Counted from the first letter of the stretch, positions 43,945-55,194 are shown. The stretch is 64,000 nt of DNA from Mytilus californianus (GCF_021869535.1 NW_026262581.1:77901955-77965954); one strand, 5' to 3'. Made by a program: numbers and translations. The notes: generated by a model not told the origin, from the sequence alone.

Positions 43945-44270
43945 TACAATGTTGACTACTGTACCCCAACTTTGGATTTTTTTACCTTTTATGTCTGTTT
44001 GTTTTGCTCATACATTGTTGTCAATATAATGGAATTCTTTGCTACTGTCATACAAGTGAGAGGTTTAGCCAACTATGAAATCCACCATTTTCTACATAAG
44101 GAAATGCCTGTACCAAGTCAGGAATATGACAGTTGTTTTCCATTCGTTTGATGTGTGTGAGCTTTTGATTTTGCCATTTGATAAAGGACTTTCCGTTTCG
44201 AATTTTCCTCGGAGTTCGGCATTTGTGTTATTTTAATGCTTACAAAGCTATTTTTGGTATTCGTTTTTTC
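43945..44270 (+). repeat. Mussel dispersed repeat (TACCAAGTCAGGAATATGAC family)
   Basis: TACTGTCATACAAGTGAGAGG, CTGTACCAAGTCAGGAATAT and TTTCCTCGGAGTTCGGCATT are strings that I know from a common mussel repeat. It interrupts D3 relative to D1. A fragment recurs at 52940-53075. Confidence 0.65.
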
Positions 44271-44370
44271 TTGATTAAGCCATTCTTCTATTTATAGTAG
44301 CACAACAGTCTTATTCAGTAGTATTTTGGGTGTTTGTAGTTTTATAACTATAACTTTATCATTTAAAAAG

Positions 44371-44688
44371 ATATTATGATCCCTATGTGTCAGCTCTACT
44401 TCCTAGGGAGGCACAACAATATATCAGTAGAAAAAATGATACTGGTGGGAGAAACATAAGACATTATTAAACAGTCTGTTTATAAATCCATGTATGCCTA
44501 CTGAGAAAAAAAAAAGATTCATATTTTTCAATTTTCACTGGATTGAACTGTTATTCACTGGTTTGAAATGATGTTCGCCAGTTTTGTCTTGGGATAAAGT
44601 TAAATTATAAGCTCAAAAATGTTATATCTTCAAATTTGGGTTAGAAAACTTTTGTTCTTCCCTCAGCGATTCCTTGCTTCAAAGGTAC
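44371..44688. other. No gene recognised
   Basis: AT-rich linker between D3 and the tandem tRNA-like repeats. Confidence 0.5.
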
Positions 44689-44785
44689 CATCTACTTGCC
44701 ACTATACATCATGTACTGTGTTACAACCCTAGATAAAGCCGACGTGGAAAGGCATTACATCGACCACCGAAAGCTATATTTTTAT

Positions 44786-44880
44786 GTAGCCTAGGTGGTC
44801 GAGTGGTCTAGGGCGCTGGACACGGTGCAGGCGGTATTGCTACGATGTCACAGAAGCACGGGTTCGAATACCGCTGAGGG
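44786..44880 (+). repeat. tRNA-like SINE head, unit 1 (not a functional tRNA)
   Basis: GTAGCCTAGGTGGTCGAGTGG carries an A-box-like string and GGTTCGAATACC is a good B box, 90 bases overall as in class II (Leu/Ser) tRNAs. The 5' and 3' ends do not form an acceptor stem, so I call a SINE promoter. Confidence 0.7.
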
Positions 44881-45228
44881 AGAACAAAACTTTGTTAACG
44901 CAAATTTGAAGATCTAAAATTGTTGGGCTAAATATGAGACGAATTATATACATATTATGGTGTTAGCCCTGTATAATCACGTGTTATCCGATGGAGAATG
45001 TCTGTCATAAAGTTGTCACATGTTTAGACGTGTATAATAAAATTAAAATTTGATGTGGAGGCATGGTAGTTAACATTATCATCCTTTAAGACAGACAAAA
45101 TAGCTGATCTGAAAGGTGCACCATCTACTTGCCACTATACATCATGTACTGTGTTACAACCCTAGATAAAGCAGACGAGGAAAGGCATTACATCGACCAC
45201 CGAAAGCTATATTTTTATGTAGCCTAGG

Positions 45229-45312
45229 TGGTCGAGTGGTATAGGGCGATGGATAGGTGCATGCGGTGTTGCCACGATGTAACAGAAGCAAGGGTTCGAA
45301 TACCGCTGAGGA
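45229..45312 (+). repeat. tRNA-like SINE head, unit 2
   Basis: Diverged copy of 44786-44880 with the B box GGTTCGAATACC intact and about 10 bases lost in the middle. Confidence 0.65.
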
Positions 45313-45799
45313 AAGAACAAATATTTGCTAACGCAAATTTGAAGATGTAACATTGTTGGGCAAATATGAGACGAATTATAAATATATTATGGTGTTAGCC
45401 CTGTATAATCACGTCTTATCCGATGGAGAATGTCTGTCATAAAGTTGTCACATGTTTAGACGTGTATATATATATGTATATGATAGGGATTATGTCAAGC
45501 TTATATTTGTAACATACACTACTTCTACCAATATACCGTTGCATCTATGACGCTGCTAATGTAATGGCAGCTCTACAAATGAACCATGCTTGTGAGCGCC
45601 TTGACCAGTGTCGTCATGATTGAGATGTTAAAAGTAATCAAAGTATTCAAATTTAGTATTCTAACTAACTCTTAATTATATTATTGACTTTAAAATTATG
45701 TTGAAATTTTTTTAAGAAATTGATTTACGACAGTTTTAACTGTGCATGTTTTAGTTTTATTTGTTTTCCACTTTTCATTGTACTAATCATTTTGCAAAT

Positions 45800-46210
45800 T
45801 TAGATTCAAAAACAAAAACGTATCGCTCGGACGAAAAAAAAAAAATGCATAAAGGCAGGAAACTAAATTATTCATGAATAGAAAAGAAGATGGGGAGAGA
45901 GTTCATTTTTCTAAAAATATTTCTTTTTTGAATCAGGTTACAAATTTATCAATTAAATAACATCGTTGTTTCAGACAATATTAAGTGTAAAAAAAATGAA
46001 ATTCTTCATAAATCAACTTTTGAAATGTAGAAACAGATCAACTGAAGTGTTTCAGTAGTGTCTATTTATAAATGTGATAAGACAAAGATGATTTTTCAAC
46101 TAAATTATTTACTCTTTTTTCAAATTTGAACGTTAACGTTAATAACGATATACATCTAACTCATAATGATGCAAAATAATATAATTAACGTCAACTCGCC
46201 TTTTGGCTTT
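45800..46210. repeat. Local duplication copy D4, partial
   Basis: Colinear with 42420-42780 of D3 (GATGGGGAGAGAG, AACATCGTTGTTTCA/AAA, CTCATAATGATGCAAAA, ACGTCAACTC). It stops where D3 continues into the region shared with D1. Confidence 0.6.
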
Positions 46211-47140
46211 CGCTCTGCTTTTTTCCATGACAACAGTTACTGTCCGTCACGTGCTATCCGTTAGAGCAGAAGACTGTGGGGTTATGTCCGTTTCACATTG
46301 AAGCTAGTTTAAATTAACCTTTTTGCCTGACAATTATAACATACTGAATAATTCTATATAGTTGTTTGAACAGCCAGGAAAACTTATAACTGTCCGATGC
46401 TAGATAGACAATTAAAAGTGGACATTTAAGTAATAACTGAGAGTAAGCATCAGCCTGACCAAATAATCCTCACTGAGGGAAAATAAATAACTGTTTATTT
46501 AATTTGACAGTTAAGGTGGAAAATAGAAATTTCATATTTTCATAATCTTCTCTTCTGAAAATAATAGGCCAATCGTAACCAAACTTAACCACAAACATCC
46601 TTTAAGTTAGAGTATATAGGTTTTAAAAAAATGTATACGATGGTCCGGCCTGCATACCAACATGGACGCCTTGTTTAAAATGTAATTATCGTCTTATATC
46701 TCCAGAGCCATTGATATTAACATATTATAGATAGAGAAAATCTAAAAGGGATAGAAATGTTCACCAACTAGTTTTAACGACCTTAACTGGCTGTTAATCT
46801 CTCAAACGGTCGGTCACATTTTTTAATCTGAATCTACCACATCTTATTTATATAGTTGATTATCCATTCATTTTATGATTCAGAGTAAAAACAATTCTTG
46901 ATTCAGAGTAAAAACAATTCTATGATTCAGAATAACGACAAGCTATAAACTCACCTCGTTGTAACAATTCATCACGACAAACAATTATAAAGGCATTCTT
47001 AAGAATAAAAGGGGGATTATAAGTAAAAAAAAAAAAAAAAAATACAACTGTATGCTAAATAGTTACATAGAAAATTGCTTAACAATAATTGAGTTAATAA
47101 ATTTTAATTTATACTGTCTTCATATTCTGTTTTAACTTTT
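46211..47140. other. No gene recognised; possible core of a dispersed element
   Basis: 46550-46800 (CCAAACTTAACCACAAACATCC, TCCGGCCTGCATACC) reads like the core of a tandem-core family, present once. A-run at 47022-47041. Confidence 0.4.
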
Positions 47141-47155
47141 TTGATTCGAGCGTCA

Positions 47156-47195
47156 CTGATGAATCTTTTGTAGACGAAACGCGTGTCTGGAGTAC
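47156..47195 (+). ncRNA. Hammerhead-ribozyme motif, best copy in the window
   Basis: CTGATGA (47156-47162), stem II ATC...GAC with loop TTTTGTA, GAAA (47176-47179), short stem III CGC...GAGT, then the dinucleotide TA where cleavage would follow A before CAAAATTG. GATT (about 47143) and AATC (47203) can pair as distal stem I. One mismatch each in stems II and III. The core is complete, so weak activity is possible. Likely part of a Penelope-like or retrozyme-type repeat. Confidence 0.6.
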
Positions 47196-47374
47196 AAAAT
47201 TGTAATCCTGGAATCTATGAGAAGTTTATTTCCTTATAATTACGCGTTCTGTGCTTTAACAAGTGTATACGAATGTTGAGACCGGTGCCTGAAAATGGTT
47301 GAATATTTTGTTTCATAATTGTATAGTTCCGTGCAACAAGGTTTAATCTTTGAAATTTTGTAGTTTCGTCCCAT

Positions 47375-48175
47375 GTTTTAGCTCAACTAGCTCGAAGGAC
47401 CATGTGAACTGTTGCCATAACTTTGCGTCAGTCGATCGTGAAATTTTCTTTAAAAATCGTTTCCTCTGAAATAACTCGAATAATCGAATCCAAAGTTTGT
47501 CTGTCTCATTTATAGGATGGTTATAATGAAGTTTGTGATGGTCATTAAAGTTGATCAAGGGCCTCGTGGCTTAGAATAAAACATGGGGATTAAAATGCAG
47601 TTTTTTGCTAATATCTCAAAAACTATAGCAATTATCTTTACCTACCCTGAAAATTTAAGAAAATCTGTTCCCCCGCTTTGAAGTTACTGTAATGCCACTG
47701 AAATACTGCATTCATATTAAATATTATAAAAGAGGTATTAATAAAAATTGAACAAGATGATTCTACCCTAATAATTTAATAATAAAAATCTGTCCTCCCG
47801 TTTGGAGTTAAAGCATTTGAAATATCATCTGTTTCAATTTTTGCATTTTTGGCGGATTGTTACCTTGAAAACTATAGGAGCTAGGTTAAAAGTGTAAATT
47901 GCAAAATGATAAATTGCTTTGCAAGGTCTGAACTATTTCTAAAAATTTCAAAATAATCTTACTACTTGTTATGGGTTGCTGTTTCTGTAATGTCTTCTTT
48001 TACTGTTTTACTTTAATTTACTTTTGCAGTTATTTGCTATTATTTCAAAAACAATTGAATGTCTGAATTGCAAAACATTATCAACGACACATAATAAAAA
48101 ACTAGTATGTGCAAATAAGGGTCCTTATTAGCAAATTGGCACTTTTTCACCTGGTGAGCCTCTTGTTTTATACAT
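47375..48175. repeat. Hairpin-ended dispersed element (AACTTTGCGTC family)
   Basis: AGCTCAACTAGCTCGAAGGACCATGTGAACT is a degraded hairpin, followed by GTTGCCATAACTTTGCGTC and an AT-rich body with two diverged core copies (ATCTCAAAAACTATAG; AATCTGTTCCCCC/AATCTGTCCTCCCG). It closes with TTTTCACCTGGTGAGCCTCTTG. I recognise the ends from a widespread mollusc repeat. The frame at 47343-47558 is inside it. Confidence 0.5.
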
Positions 48176-48879
48176 CATAAACATATCTAAAAAACACGGC
48201 TTTTCCAAAACAAATTGCACCAGTACATATATACCTTGTATGCAATCAATTATCATTCAACAGTTATATTAAAAGAATGTTCTTCCTTAATAAATTCGTA
48301 GAAATAGTGTGTAGCAGAAATATGGGGATTTTATTATGAATTAAAAATGTTTCTGTTTTATAAATTATAAATCTTTTTAAATTGAATAGAAAATATTTGA
48401 AATATGAATGTAGTGTCAACAACTCACATGATCTATTTTTAAACGTAATGATATAACATCATAATTACAGGCGGGTGTGCAATTTAAATTTAAATATATG
48501 ACCTTGAATGGATAAATTTTAATATATGCTTGCCTTGTTAATTTGCATTTGCATTTTAAATGCGAACATGTTTTTATAATCAGTCAATGCATAAGGGAAT
48601 ATTCGTCACACGTGTTAACTTTTATATGTAAAGTGGTATTTCATTTTATGAACTGTACATTTAGTCATTTTGATTGACTTTAAATACTCGCCTTTTTATA
48701 CTAATCACTCTTAAATTTATCTATTTTTTTTTCATTTCAATTTAGATATTATATTATTTCTTTCTAAGATACTACTGTACAGAAAAGAACTTCTTCAATA
48801 TTTCAGTTTTCTTAAGAATTCCCTATTATAAATTTATCCTACTTGTTTAGAATTTTTTTCTAGAATTACATGACGATGA
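48176..48879. other. AT-rich stretch, no gene seen
   Basis: Nothing recognised. Confidence 0.5.
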
Positions 48880-49237
48880 TCATGATGAAAGGCTGTTTAA
48901 CGTCCAGTGGCAAATTAATGCATATTCATGAAGCACGAGATCATGTTAATGTAATATGAATATTAACCCTACTTTTTGCAAGACCGACACACTGAGTCGG
49001 CTTTAAATGCGCTTGTTCATAAGGTAACAGACCGCAGGAAAACATGTACCCCTACCCGGACACATCATCCTGACTTCGAGTCAACCAGTCTTTGCTCTTA
49101 CTCCTTAATGTCGCATACTTAGTGGAGAAGCACCAAATACGTATTTTGAAATCTTAGGTTTGACCTGGCCGGGTTTCGAACCCAAGACCTCTTGCATCTA
49201 TAGGCAAACATGCTACTACGAGACCACCGAGGCTGTC
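48880..49237 (-). mobile_element. tRNA-derived SINE, near full length
   Basis: On the minus strand it begins GCCTCGGTGGTCTCGTAGTAG with the B box GGGTTCGAAACCC, continues through CAAAGACTGGTTGACTCGAAG and GTGTGTCGGTCTTGC, and ends with the CCACTGGACGTTAAAC tail. It serves as the unbroken reference for the SINE split by LTIR-C. Confidence 0.8.
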
Positions 49238-49577
49238 AATTAAAATTGAAGTGCTATTTCAACATATTATCTTACTTTGTCATTGTTTGTGTTAACTACT
49301 AAGAAGACACCAAAACGACTAACATTTTATAGGTAGCCTGGGATATTGGTCTAAGCTCATTTCTCGTCAGTAAATAAGTTCAAAGGGATGGTTTTGCAAA
49401 AACAAAGGTTACTAGACAAAAAGGAATTTACTGTACAGTCTTTTATTTACTACTGTTACAAAACGCAGCGTCATATGTGGTCTACGTTTTCATCCTCAGA
49501 ATCCAATGCATGTATATATTGTAGTCTGGTTCTCTCCCTTGCAACATACGGGTATCAGAGCCAAACAAATGTATTTT
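49238..49577. other. No gene recognised
   Basis: A 63-codon frame (49388-49579) with no features. Confidence 0.4.
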
Positions 49578-50307
49578 AACAGTTATTGGCCAATCAAATG
49601 TCTGCACAGTCGGGATGACCCTTTAATGCGAACTCCTATGTCGTTCGTGTCAAGTAGGGTCACTAGAGCCGTGCAGATTCAATGACATATTAGTCTTAGA
49701 TGCATGATTTCTTTGATTAGTTGTTATTGGCTTAGAACTAGCTGTCAGTAACTGCGAGTACTCTCAGATCTGTTCTTAGTGTCATTTTGTTGTGGGATGT
49801 ATAAATACCCGTCCACGTCCACTCAGTGTTTTTGTTAGATGTATTTCTATTTGTATCCCTCTGATGAGTTAAGCCTCTTCAACTGATTTTTGTAGTATGT
49901 TCTTATGTTGTACTGTTACACCATTGTCCCAGGTCAGGGGGAGGGTTGGTGCCTTCAAACGAGTTAAACCCCGCCACATTCTGTATGTGCCTGTCCCAAG
50001 TCAGGAGCATGTAATTCAGTGGTTGTCTTTAGTTGCTGTGTAACATATTTGTTTTTTGTTCATTATTTTGTATATAAATTAGGCCGTTAGTTTTCTCGTT
50101 TGAATTGTTTTACATTTGTCAGTTCGGGGCCTTTTATAGCTGACTATGCGGTATGGGCTTTCCTCATTGTTGAAGGCCGTACGGTGACCTATAGTGGTTA
50201 ATTTCTGTGCCATTCGGTCTCTTGTGGAGAGTTGTCTCATTGGCAATCATACCACATCTTCTTGTTCTTAATATACACTAGTATACAGATTCGCTTGTTC
50301 AATAACT
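49578..50307. mobile_element. MITE of the AGTTATTG family, split by a family 1 copy
   Basis: 49578-49690 and about 50284-50307 together correspond to the complete MITE at 54321-54468 in opposite orientation (GTCTGCACAGTCGGGATGACC, CGTGCAGATTCAATGACATAT, then ATTCGCTTGTTCAATAACT). Everything between is family 1. Confidence 0.7.
49691..50281 (-). repeat. Family 1 copy inserted in a MITE
   Basis: Minus-strand copy with both far ends: TCTTAGATGCATGATTTC on the 3' side and CCACATCTTCTTG on the 5' side, so nearly the full family length (about 590 bp) is present. Confidence 0.8.
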
Positions 50308-50347
50308 ATAACTTAACACTACGACTCTTTCATCTTGCAATAGTATT

Positions 50348-51440
50348 AAAACATTTGACTTCTCTACACTTTACACAAGTATTCCCCATTCCAAACTAAA
50401 AGACAAATTGAAAGAGTTGGTCCTTCTTTGTTTCATAAAAAAGAATTGCATATCTATATAGGGATACATCGTAATTTATTAATATTGTATCAACTGAGTG
50501 ATATTGTAAAAAATCACTCTGATTCAAACAAAAAATTCTCTGAAACTGACATTACCAAGGTGCTTGATTTCTTGATTGACAACATATTTGTTACGTTTGG
50601 AGGACGTGTTTTTCAACAAGCAATCGGCATTCTAATTGGAACCAACTGTGCTCCTCGTCTTGCCGACTTGTTCCTTTGGTCATATGAGGCTGACCTCATA
50701 CAGGAACTTCTTAGGAAGAAAAAAAAAAAGAAATTAACTTCACTTTCCGTTATATAGATGATGTTCTCTCACTAAATAATTCAAAATTTGGTGACTATGT
50801 TGAACGCATCTATCCCATCGAACTTGAGATAAAGGATACAACAGATACAATTAAGTCTGCCTTATATCTTGACTTACATCTAGAAATTGACAATGAGGAT
50901 CGGTTGAAAACCAAACTTTACGACAAAAGGGATGATTACAGCTTACCAATCGTGAACTTTCCATTTCTGTGTAGCAACATTCTAGCAACGCCTGCATACG
51001 GAGTATATATCTCCCAGTTGATACGATATTCCAGGGCTTACATTTCCTATCATGATTTCCTTGATAGAGGGTTTCTCACAAGGAAGCTGTTAAATTAAGA
51101 GTTCCAAGTGGTGAAGTTGAAATCATCCCTTCGTAAATTTTACGGACGATATCACGTTGGTTGACCGTTATAGAATATCCGTTTTACAGATGACAACGGA
51201 TATGTTCCAATTGATGTAACTATAATCCCGTTCCCTTTTCCCCGAATGTGACCTACAGATTTAGACTTATTACTGGGTTTTGTTCTAACATGAGCAACAC
51301 GACGCTCCCACATGTTGAGCAGAATCTGCTTACCATTCCGGAGCACCTGAGATCACCCCCAGTATTTGGTGGGGTTCGTGTTACTCAGTCTTTAGTTTTC
51401 TATGTTGTGAAGTGTATTGATCTGCGATTTATTTTTTGTT
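50348..51440 (+). pseudogene. Penelope-like element reverse transcriptase, decayed
   Basis: The reading runs through three frames. 50348-50440 holds TFDFSTLYTSIPHSKLKDKL. 50428-50757 holds KFSETDITKVLDFLIDN, then QQAIGILIGTNCAPRLADLF (palm region). The catalytic YIDDVLSLNN is at 50751-50780 in the next frame, after a shift in an A-run near 50720. 50904-51098 holds KLYDKRDDYSLPIVNFPFLC and SQLIRYSRAYISYHDFLDRG. Frame shifts, a TAA at 51096 and later stops make it inactive. The 3' tail follows to about 51440 (GGTGGGGTTCGTGTTACTC). Assignment to Penelope-like elements is from memory of bivalve relatives; no GIY-YIG endonuclease was found here. Confidence 0.75.
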
Positions 51441-52019
51441 CCTGTTAAGTCACATATTTAAAATGTGATCTTCAGTGAATTCGGCTTGGAAAAAGTCACT
51501 TAACAAAAATAAATATTTAAAAAGTAGTAATAACTTTGGGCACAAAACAAATCCAAAGCAAATCTTAACTATTTGGATTTTCATTTTACAAAAAAAGTAT
51601 GTAAAAAGTTCTCAGTTTTAAGATAGAGACGTTCTCTTATCCTTAGCACTTTTACAATATTCATGTTATTTGATATTTCGATACGATGAAGTGTGAATTG
51701 ATCAACTATGTCGTAATTGTTAGGCAAGAGGAGTAACATTCGAACTGTGTAGTATATCTGAAGTAGTTGATGCACATCTACAGCATTACTTCGAATGCAT
51801 TCACATGTGTATTTGTTCTCTGTCAAACAATTGTTTACAAGTATCTGGAGTAAAACACTTTAGTCAGTGTAAAACACGTAGGGTATTTTGTGCATTTCGT
51901 AATGGATTGTGAAATCAAATTGTGCATTTTTCATGCTTCTATTTATCAAAAGTAAATCATTTTTGATTGAAATATTATTTATGAATTGAATTCTTCTTTT
52001 TATAATTTTATTGGTGTGT
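51441..52019. other. No gene assigned; 81-codon minus-strand frame with a diverged second copy
   Basis: The frame at 51581-51826 contains LPNNYDIVDQFTLHRIEIS. Its segment 51655-51800 resembles 55195-55470. Duplicated and protein-like, but no domain is recognised. Confidence 0.35.
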
Positions 52020-52090
52020 TAAAGCGTTGACCGAATTACATTTTGTATGAAGCGCCAAAATAAACAATGTGCGCACGGTCAACGCTTTTA
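52020..52090. repeat. 71-bp inverted-repeat mini element
   Basis: TAAAGCGTTGACCG and CGGTCAACGCTTTTA are perfect inverted ends around about 43 bp containing GCGCCAAAATAAAC. Confidence 0.65.
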
Positions 52091-52107
52091 CAACCCTATA
52101 AAATTAT

Positions 52108-52379
52108 GTACATGCCAGGAGCATGTAGTTCAGTGGTTGTCATTGGTTCATGTCTGTCATATTTGTTTTTCGTAAATTGTTTTGTTATAAATTAGGCCGT
52201 TAGTTTTCTCAATTGAATTGTTTCATATTTGTCAGGGCCTTTTATAGCCGACTATACGGTATGGGTTTTTCTCATTGTTGAAGGCCGTCGGGTTGCCTAT
52301 AATTGCTTACATCCACTTCATTTGAACTTTGGTGGATAGTTGTCTCATTGGCAATCATACCACATCTCCTTATTTTTAT
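52108..52379 (-). repeat. Family 1 copy
   Basis: TCTCATTGGCAATCATACCA and TTTATAGCCGACTATACGG on the plus strand, the reverse of the family landmarks. The 68-codon frame at 52272-52478 is inside it. Confidence 0.75.
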
Positions 52380-52794
52380 ATGCAAAGTAATTATATAATA
52401 ATCAAATATTTCAAAACGTTTATGATTAATAGGTAAGTACCCTACCACATCCGTCTTAATTTGCAAAGGTGTTTTCATAAGAATTAATAATAAGAAAAAA
52501 GATAGCTATGAAATTAAAGAAAACAAAATCTGAAGTATTTTGAATATTCATATGACCTAAGAATAAGACATATAATCTAGCTGAAAATGGAAACAAACAC
52601 TGACGCCTTAGCATTGAATTTAAATATACCAAGATATGGGGGAGTTAAATAAAATAGAAAATAATTACACCCAAATTTCATATGGTCGGACTACTAGAAT
52701 TAATCATCAATCAAAAGACTTGAAAATTAGCTGCGATTCCGCTAAAGATGACTTTTTGTGTCTCTGTAGGGTGATAAATATGGCTTCATCGCAC

Positions 52795-52910
52795 CATAAC
52801 AGTCAACCAACTCGTGATGGCGTTTGATGATTTCAAGTTCAACACTTGAAAATCTTGGTTTAATAGCTTCCTTGTAATCATCAACCCTCTATCAGCTAAT
52901 AATACATCAG
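52795..52910 (-). pseudogene. Penelope-like RT fragment, C-terminal end
   Basis: Minus-strand translation gives DRGLMITRKLLNQDFQVLNL, matching the DRGFLTRKLLN region of the 50.3-kb copy, with a small deletion afterwards. Confidence 0.6.
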
Positions 52911-52939
52911 TGATTTTTTTTTGTTTATTTTAACAAAAT

Positions 52940-53075
52940 TGCCAAGTCTGGAATATGGCAGTTGTTTTTCACTTGTTCCGTTGATTGATTACGCTTGATT
53001 TTGTCAGTTTTTATGAATTCCCCTTTTGGAATTTGCCTTGGAGTTCGGTATTTTTGTTATACTTTTATACTGAGA
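52940..53075 (+). repeat. Fragment of the 43.95-kb dispersed repeat
   Basis: CAAGTCTGGAATATGGCAG, TTGATTTTGTCAG and CCTTGGAGTTCGGTATTTTTG match the 3' half of that family. Confidence 0.6.
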
Positions 53076-53686
53076 TTGAACGCATTTAGTTACAAAAAGT
53101 TAATCAAAAAGTAAATCATGACATTTTGTGTTCAAAACAATTTCAATTTAAACCTTTTTTACCACAGAAAGCAAAAGACAAAAACCTTTGAATCCTATAA
53201 TCAAACAAGTTAAGGTTATACCATACAAGTATTTTATCTGTTATTGCGATGTATTGAAGTTAACAACGAATGGTGCAATTTGGTACAAGGAGGACAACAA
53301 TTTGTAGCATTTGTTCTCCCTTCTTTCTATTCCAGTTGCTTCAAGTTAAATTAACGTTGTATTAAATAGAGAGGTCAGGAGAAACAACATTACCAATGCT
53401 TTACTTACAATCATTCGTACGTAATATGTTATTATAATGGGGGATTGCACCTATGTTTAGTTATTGTGGATTTTTTTTGTCTGGTAAATGGGAGATAACC
53501 GAATTTAAAACACGTTCCACTGTCATTCCGAATGAATGGTTTCTTACACCGATTGTCGTTAAATTAAATTGGATACCCTGCATTTATCGTGCTTTTCAAT
53601 TACATATGGTCAAATCGCTGAAAGACCCCCTCCTAAATTATTGAAAACTATCATTCTGCATTGACAATAATATCTTGGTGTAAATT
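53076..53686. other. No gene recognised
   Basis: AT-rich. The 63-codon frame at 53453-53644 has no splice context that I trust. Confidence 0.45.
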
Positions 53687-53726
53687 AGATACACCCATTC
53701 GGGCTAACGCCCTCAAGGTGTGTCTA
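53687..53726. repeat. Hairpin AGATACACC...GGTGTGTCT
   Basis: Nested stems AGATACACC/GGTGTGTCT and GGGC/GCCC. It resembles hairpin ends of dispersed elements. Confidence 0.6.
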
Positions 53727-54049
53727 TACATACGTATGCATCCTACGTATGCATCCTAATGTATGGTTACATAGTTAGTTGAAATAGTTCTGGTAAAAGG
53801 GAAATAACTTGAAAAAAATGTTCCTCTTCTCATGCCAATTTGTAATAAGACCGATACTTCTGCCAGGTACAACTTATGTATAAGTTTTGTCGCTTCTGTG
53901 GACGTCTTTGATACATGTAAGACTAACCACGAAAAATTTATACTCGCCACTGTCCCTTTTTCAATCAAGCAATCATCTTTTGAAAAAGAAAAGGAAAGCA
54001 AAAAGAGAGACGTTAGAAATATTTTATAAAATGAAAACTCATAATTCGA

Positions 54050-54165
54050 AGAGAGACCGACAAATTTACGACAACAACAAACAAAAGAAGCGACAAACAG
54101 TCAAACAACAGCCCACAAAAGACTACACAAAAACCAATGACTGAGCAACACGAATCCATCCCCAA
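54050..54165 (-). pseudogene. Penelope-like 3' tail fragment
   Basis: The minus strand reads GGGGATGGATTCGTGTTGCTC then GTTTGACTGTTTGTC, as in the tail at 33100-33210. The Lys/Gln-rich frame at 53887-54144 is produced by this tail. Confidence 0.55.
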
Positions 54166-54320
54166 AACCGACTATATGTACAGTCTTTCTATACGTTATT
54201 ATTAAATAATTTTAGTCAAACACATTATAAGATATACTGGCCCACATTATAAGATATACTGGCCCTGTACCAAATTAACATGAAATAAACTGGTTCCTAA
54301 ACTAATATGTTATACATTAT

Positions 54321-54468
54321 AGTTATTGAACAAGCAAATCGGTATATGTCATTTAATCTGCACGGCTCGGGTGACCCTTCTTGAATCGAACGACGTAGGA
54401 GTTCGGGTTAAAGGGTTATCCCGACCGTGCAGATAAATGGCATACACCGATTTGATTGACCAATAACT
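54321..54468. mobile_element. 148-bp palindromic MITE (AGTTATTG family), intact
   Basis: AGTTATTG...CAATAACT ends. The arms pair through AAATCGGT, CTGCACGG and the GGGT block, with the turn at CGAACGACGTAGGAGTTCG. A second copy at 49578-50307 is split by family 1. Confidence 0.75.
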
Positions 54469-55194
54469 GTTTTAACACATGGTGCCATTACTGATTTACA
54501 TACACGTTTTGGAAGTATACGGACGATATGCAATCCATGCCTACTTGGAAAGTTCTCTTATCGGGTCAAGAAAGGGGGAAATACGCCTATAAGTAAAAGT
54601 TTGGTAACTTTTAAATTATTATTTTTTTTACATATTCAGGCTTTCTCTACAGTTGTTACATGATTTGGAGAATTGCGTTTTAATGGCAGTCTTTTAATTG
54701 TTTCAGAACTGTTAAATTTATTCCCAATTTTTATATAAATTTGGGACGATTCTTAACATAACTATTGTGTAGACACCTATCTGTAACAGTTGTTGAAAGC
54801 TATATGTTGCCCTCTAGATGTCCTTAGGTTGTTTTTGTCGTTTGATCGCTGTCTTATTGGCGTATAACCCACATCTCCTTTAGTTTTAGTTCCGTTTGAT
54901 ATACTTTAAAATCGGCCCATGACAAATCATAACTGAAAGGGTTATTGAATATAGATTAATTGCTTTTCTTTCCTTGAGAATATGCTCAGAGGAAGATTAC
55001 TCAAAGAGAGATGTGCCTAATTCTGTTGTGCACAGAAAAAAAACGTTTAACTTTTCAATAGTTTTTTTGGCAGAAATTATAAAAACAAAATAATGATCTA
55101 GTTTGACTTTGAAACACTGATTTAAGATTTAAATTGTACACAAATTTTATCATGAAATGTTCCAAGATTAAGGATTCCGAATGAGAAACACTTT
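54469..55194. other. Repeat fragment then AT-rich sequence
   Basis: 54770-54890 ends TCTTATTGGCGTATAACCCACATCTCC, a minus-strand relative of the family 1 5' end. Nothing else is recognised. Confidence 0.45.

Larger units (their letters stand above)
42420..44370. repeat. Local duplication copy D3, diverged
   Basis: Colinear with D1 through GAAAACTCTACAGAGCAGA, the TTTATGCAGGTA string, ACAACCGAATATTGTGGTAT, CGCATGGTCATAAAATTGATGAG and AGCACAACAGTCTTATTCAG. Clearly older than the D1/D2 split. It contains a SINE (43353-43608) and a second repeat (about 43945-44270). Its 5' part (42420-42780) matches D4. Confidence 0.7.
44689..45466 (+). repeat. Tandem pair of tRNA-like SINE repeats, period 433 bp
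   Basis: CATCTACTTGCCACTATACATC starts the units at 44689 and 45122. Each has a tRNA-like block, CGCAAATTTGAAGAT, and GGTGTTAGCCCTGTATAATCACG. Unit 2 has more changes in the tRNA-like block and ends in a TA tract. Confidence 0.85.

Noticed and set aside
44786-44880. Functional tRNA-Leu/Ser gene
   Set aside because: A good B box, but the two ends do not form an acceptor stem and the block sits in a tandem SINE.
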